From assembly GCF_000282115.1 (NCBI RefSeq), contig NZ_AKJY01000034.1, positions 55,874 to 119,873 of the forward strand: 64,000 bases of DNA, given 5' to 3'. Source of the stretch: Chryseobacterium populi (GTDB lineage Bacteria > Bacteroidota > Bacteroidia > Flavobacteriales > Weeksellaceae). The notes below the pieces were generated by a model. The model was not told where the DNA came from. It made no database searches and was given only the letters and a program-made list of their open reading frames with translations. How positions within the stretch are numbered: position 1 is the stretch's first letter; every line of letters begins with the position of its first letter. A program made the position numbers and the translations under genes. Positions 63,585 to 64,000 of this stretch are shown here, one piece after another.

Positions 63585-63947
63585 ATGTTAACAATCTTTT
63601 TACAGGCACAGCCTCAAGGCTCATCATCAATGATGCTGATCATGATGGGTGTGATGTTTGTAGGGTTTTATTTCTTAATGATAAGGCCTCAAATGAGAAA
63701 ACAGAAACAGGAAAAAAACTTTCAGGAAACTCTTAAAGTAGGAACCAGAGTTGTGCTTACTTCAGGTTTACACGGAAGAATTGCTCAGGTTCAGGATGAT
63801 GGTTTCATTATTGAAACATTATCTGGAAAATTAAAATTCGAGAAAGCTGCTGTTTCAAGAGAATTTACAGAAGCCCGTTTCGGAGATAAAGCAAAAACAG
63901 CTGAAAAGCCCGTTGAGAAAAAAGAAATCGAAACTGAGAAAAAATAA
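63585..63947 (+). CDS. yajC: Preprotein translocase subunit YajC
   Basis: Accessory membrane subunit of the SecDF-YajC complex. 120 residues: one membrane helix (MMLIMMGVMFVGFYFLMIRP, about 16-35) followed by the typical RPQMRKQKQEKNFQETLKVG and VVLTSGLHGRIAQVQDDGF, and a charged tail. Confidence 0.95.
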   Translation: MLTIFLQAQPQGSSSMMLIMMGVMFVGFYFLMIRPQMRKQKQEKNFQETLKVGTRVVLTSGLHGRIAQVQDDGFIIETLSGKLKFEKAAVSREFTEARFGDKAKTAEKPVEKKEIETEKK

Positions 63948-63977
63948 TTTTTTTAGTTTTAAAATATTTCGTTTCGG

Positions 63978-64000
63978 CGGGGTGAGCTTTGCTCACCCCG
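63978..64000 (+). terminator. Hairpin after yajC at the window edge
   Basis: CGGGGTGAGC pairs with GCTCACCCCG across a TTT loop. It is GC-rich, unlike the surroundings; the sequence after it is outside the window, so the T run cannot be checked. Confidence 0.7.

Overview
The window looks like a chromosomal segment of a flavobacterium close to Chryseobacterium (Bacteroidota, Weeksellaceae). The base composition is AT-rich. Promoters are of the TAnnTTTG type, and Shine-Dalgarno sites are mostly absent. There are many proteins with type IX secretion (T9SS) sorting domains of both type A and type B. A bacillithiol deacetylase, an ExbB-ExbD-ExbD-TonB operon and small ribosomal protein operons also fit this group. 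The genus is inferred from memory of gene order and protein style; no database search was possible.

Layout. 1-7460 (minus strand): a tandem family of four related T9SS type-B surface proteins. One is cut by the window edge, one is broken by a one-base frameshift, one is intact, and one has collapsed to its two ends. 7653-12139: housekeeping genes tsf, accA and gltX, plus one secreted protein of unknown function. GltX carries an unusual insert of about 74 residues just before its KMSKS-type loop. 12273-20230: seven glycosyltransferase-like genes packed behind rocD and probably co-transcribed with it, likely making a surface glycan (LPS core or O-chain). 20334-24375: pdxA, a DUF177 protein, rpmF, accB and accC. 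24425-27166: ribE, an NtrY-like orphan histidine kinase and a tRNA adenine methyltransferase. 27236-32590: ftsE, rpmH, nrnA, a patatin-like lipase, lipoproteins and an alpha/beta hydrolase. 32657-36566: an orphan ExbD and two tandem T9SS type-A proteins, each with seven propeller-like repeats. 36715-46898: dsbD/tilS, an OmpA-type lipoprotein, a 49-residue small ORF, an O-methyltransferase, an NlpC/P60 hydrolase, a DUF1648 membrane protein, a cupin, waaA, a glycosyltransferase and a lipocalin-like lipoprotein. 47082-49913: leuS. 50154-56012: an energy-transduction operon (exbB, exbD, exbD, tonB, small membrane protein, PstS-like lipoprotein, TPR protein). 56095-63947: bshB1, tRNA-His, a secreted leishmanolysin-like metalloprotease, a PUR/DUF3276 protein, an ABC exporter, nusB, a DUF1573 lipoprotein and yajC.

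No CRISPR array, insertion sequence, integrase or prophage was recognised. Most genes are core functions. The least ordinary parts are the decaying type-B surface-protein array, the GltX insertion, the surface-glycan cluster driven from rocD, and the TonB/PstS-like/TPR operon with its apparently leaderless small membrane protein gene.
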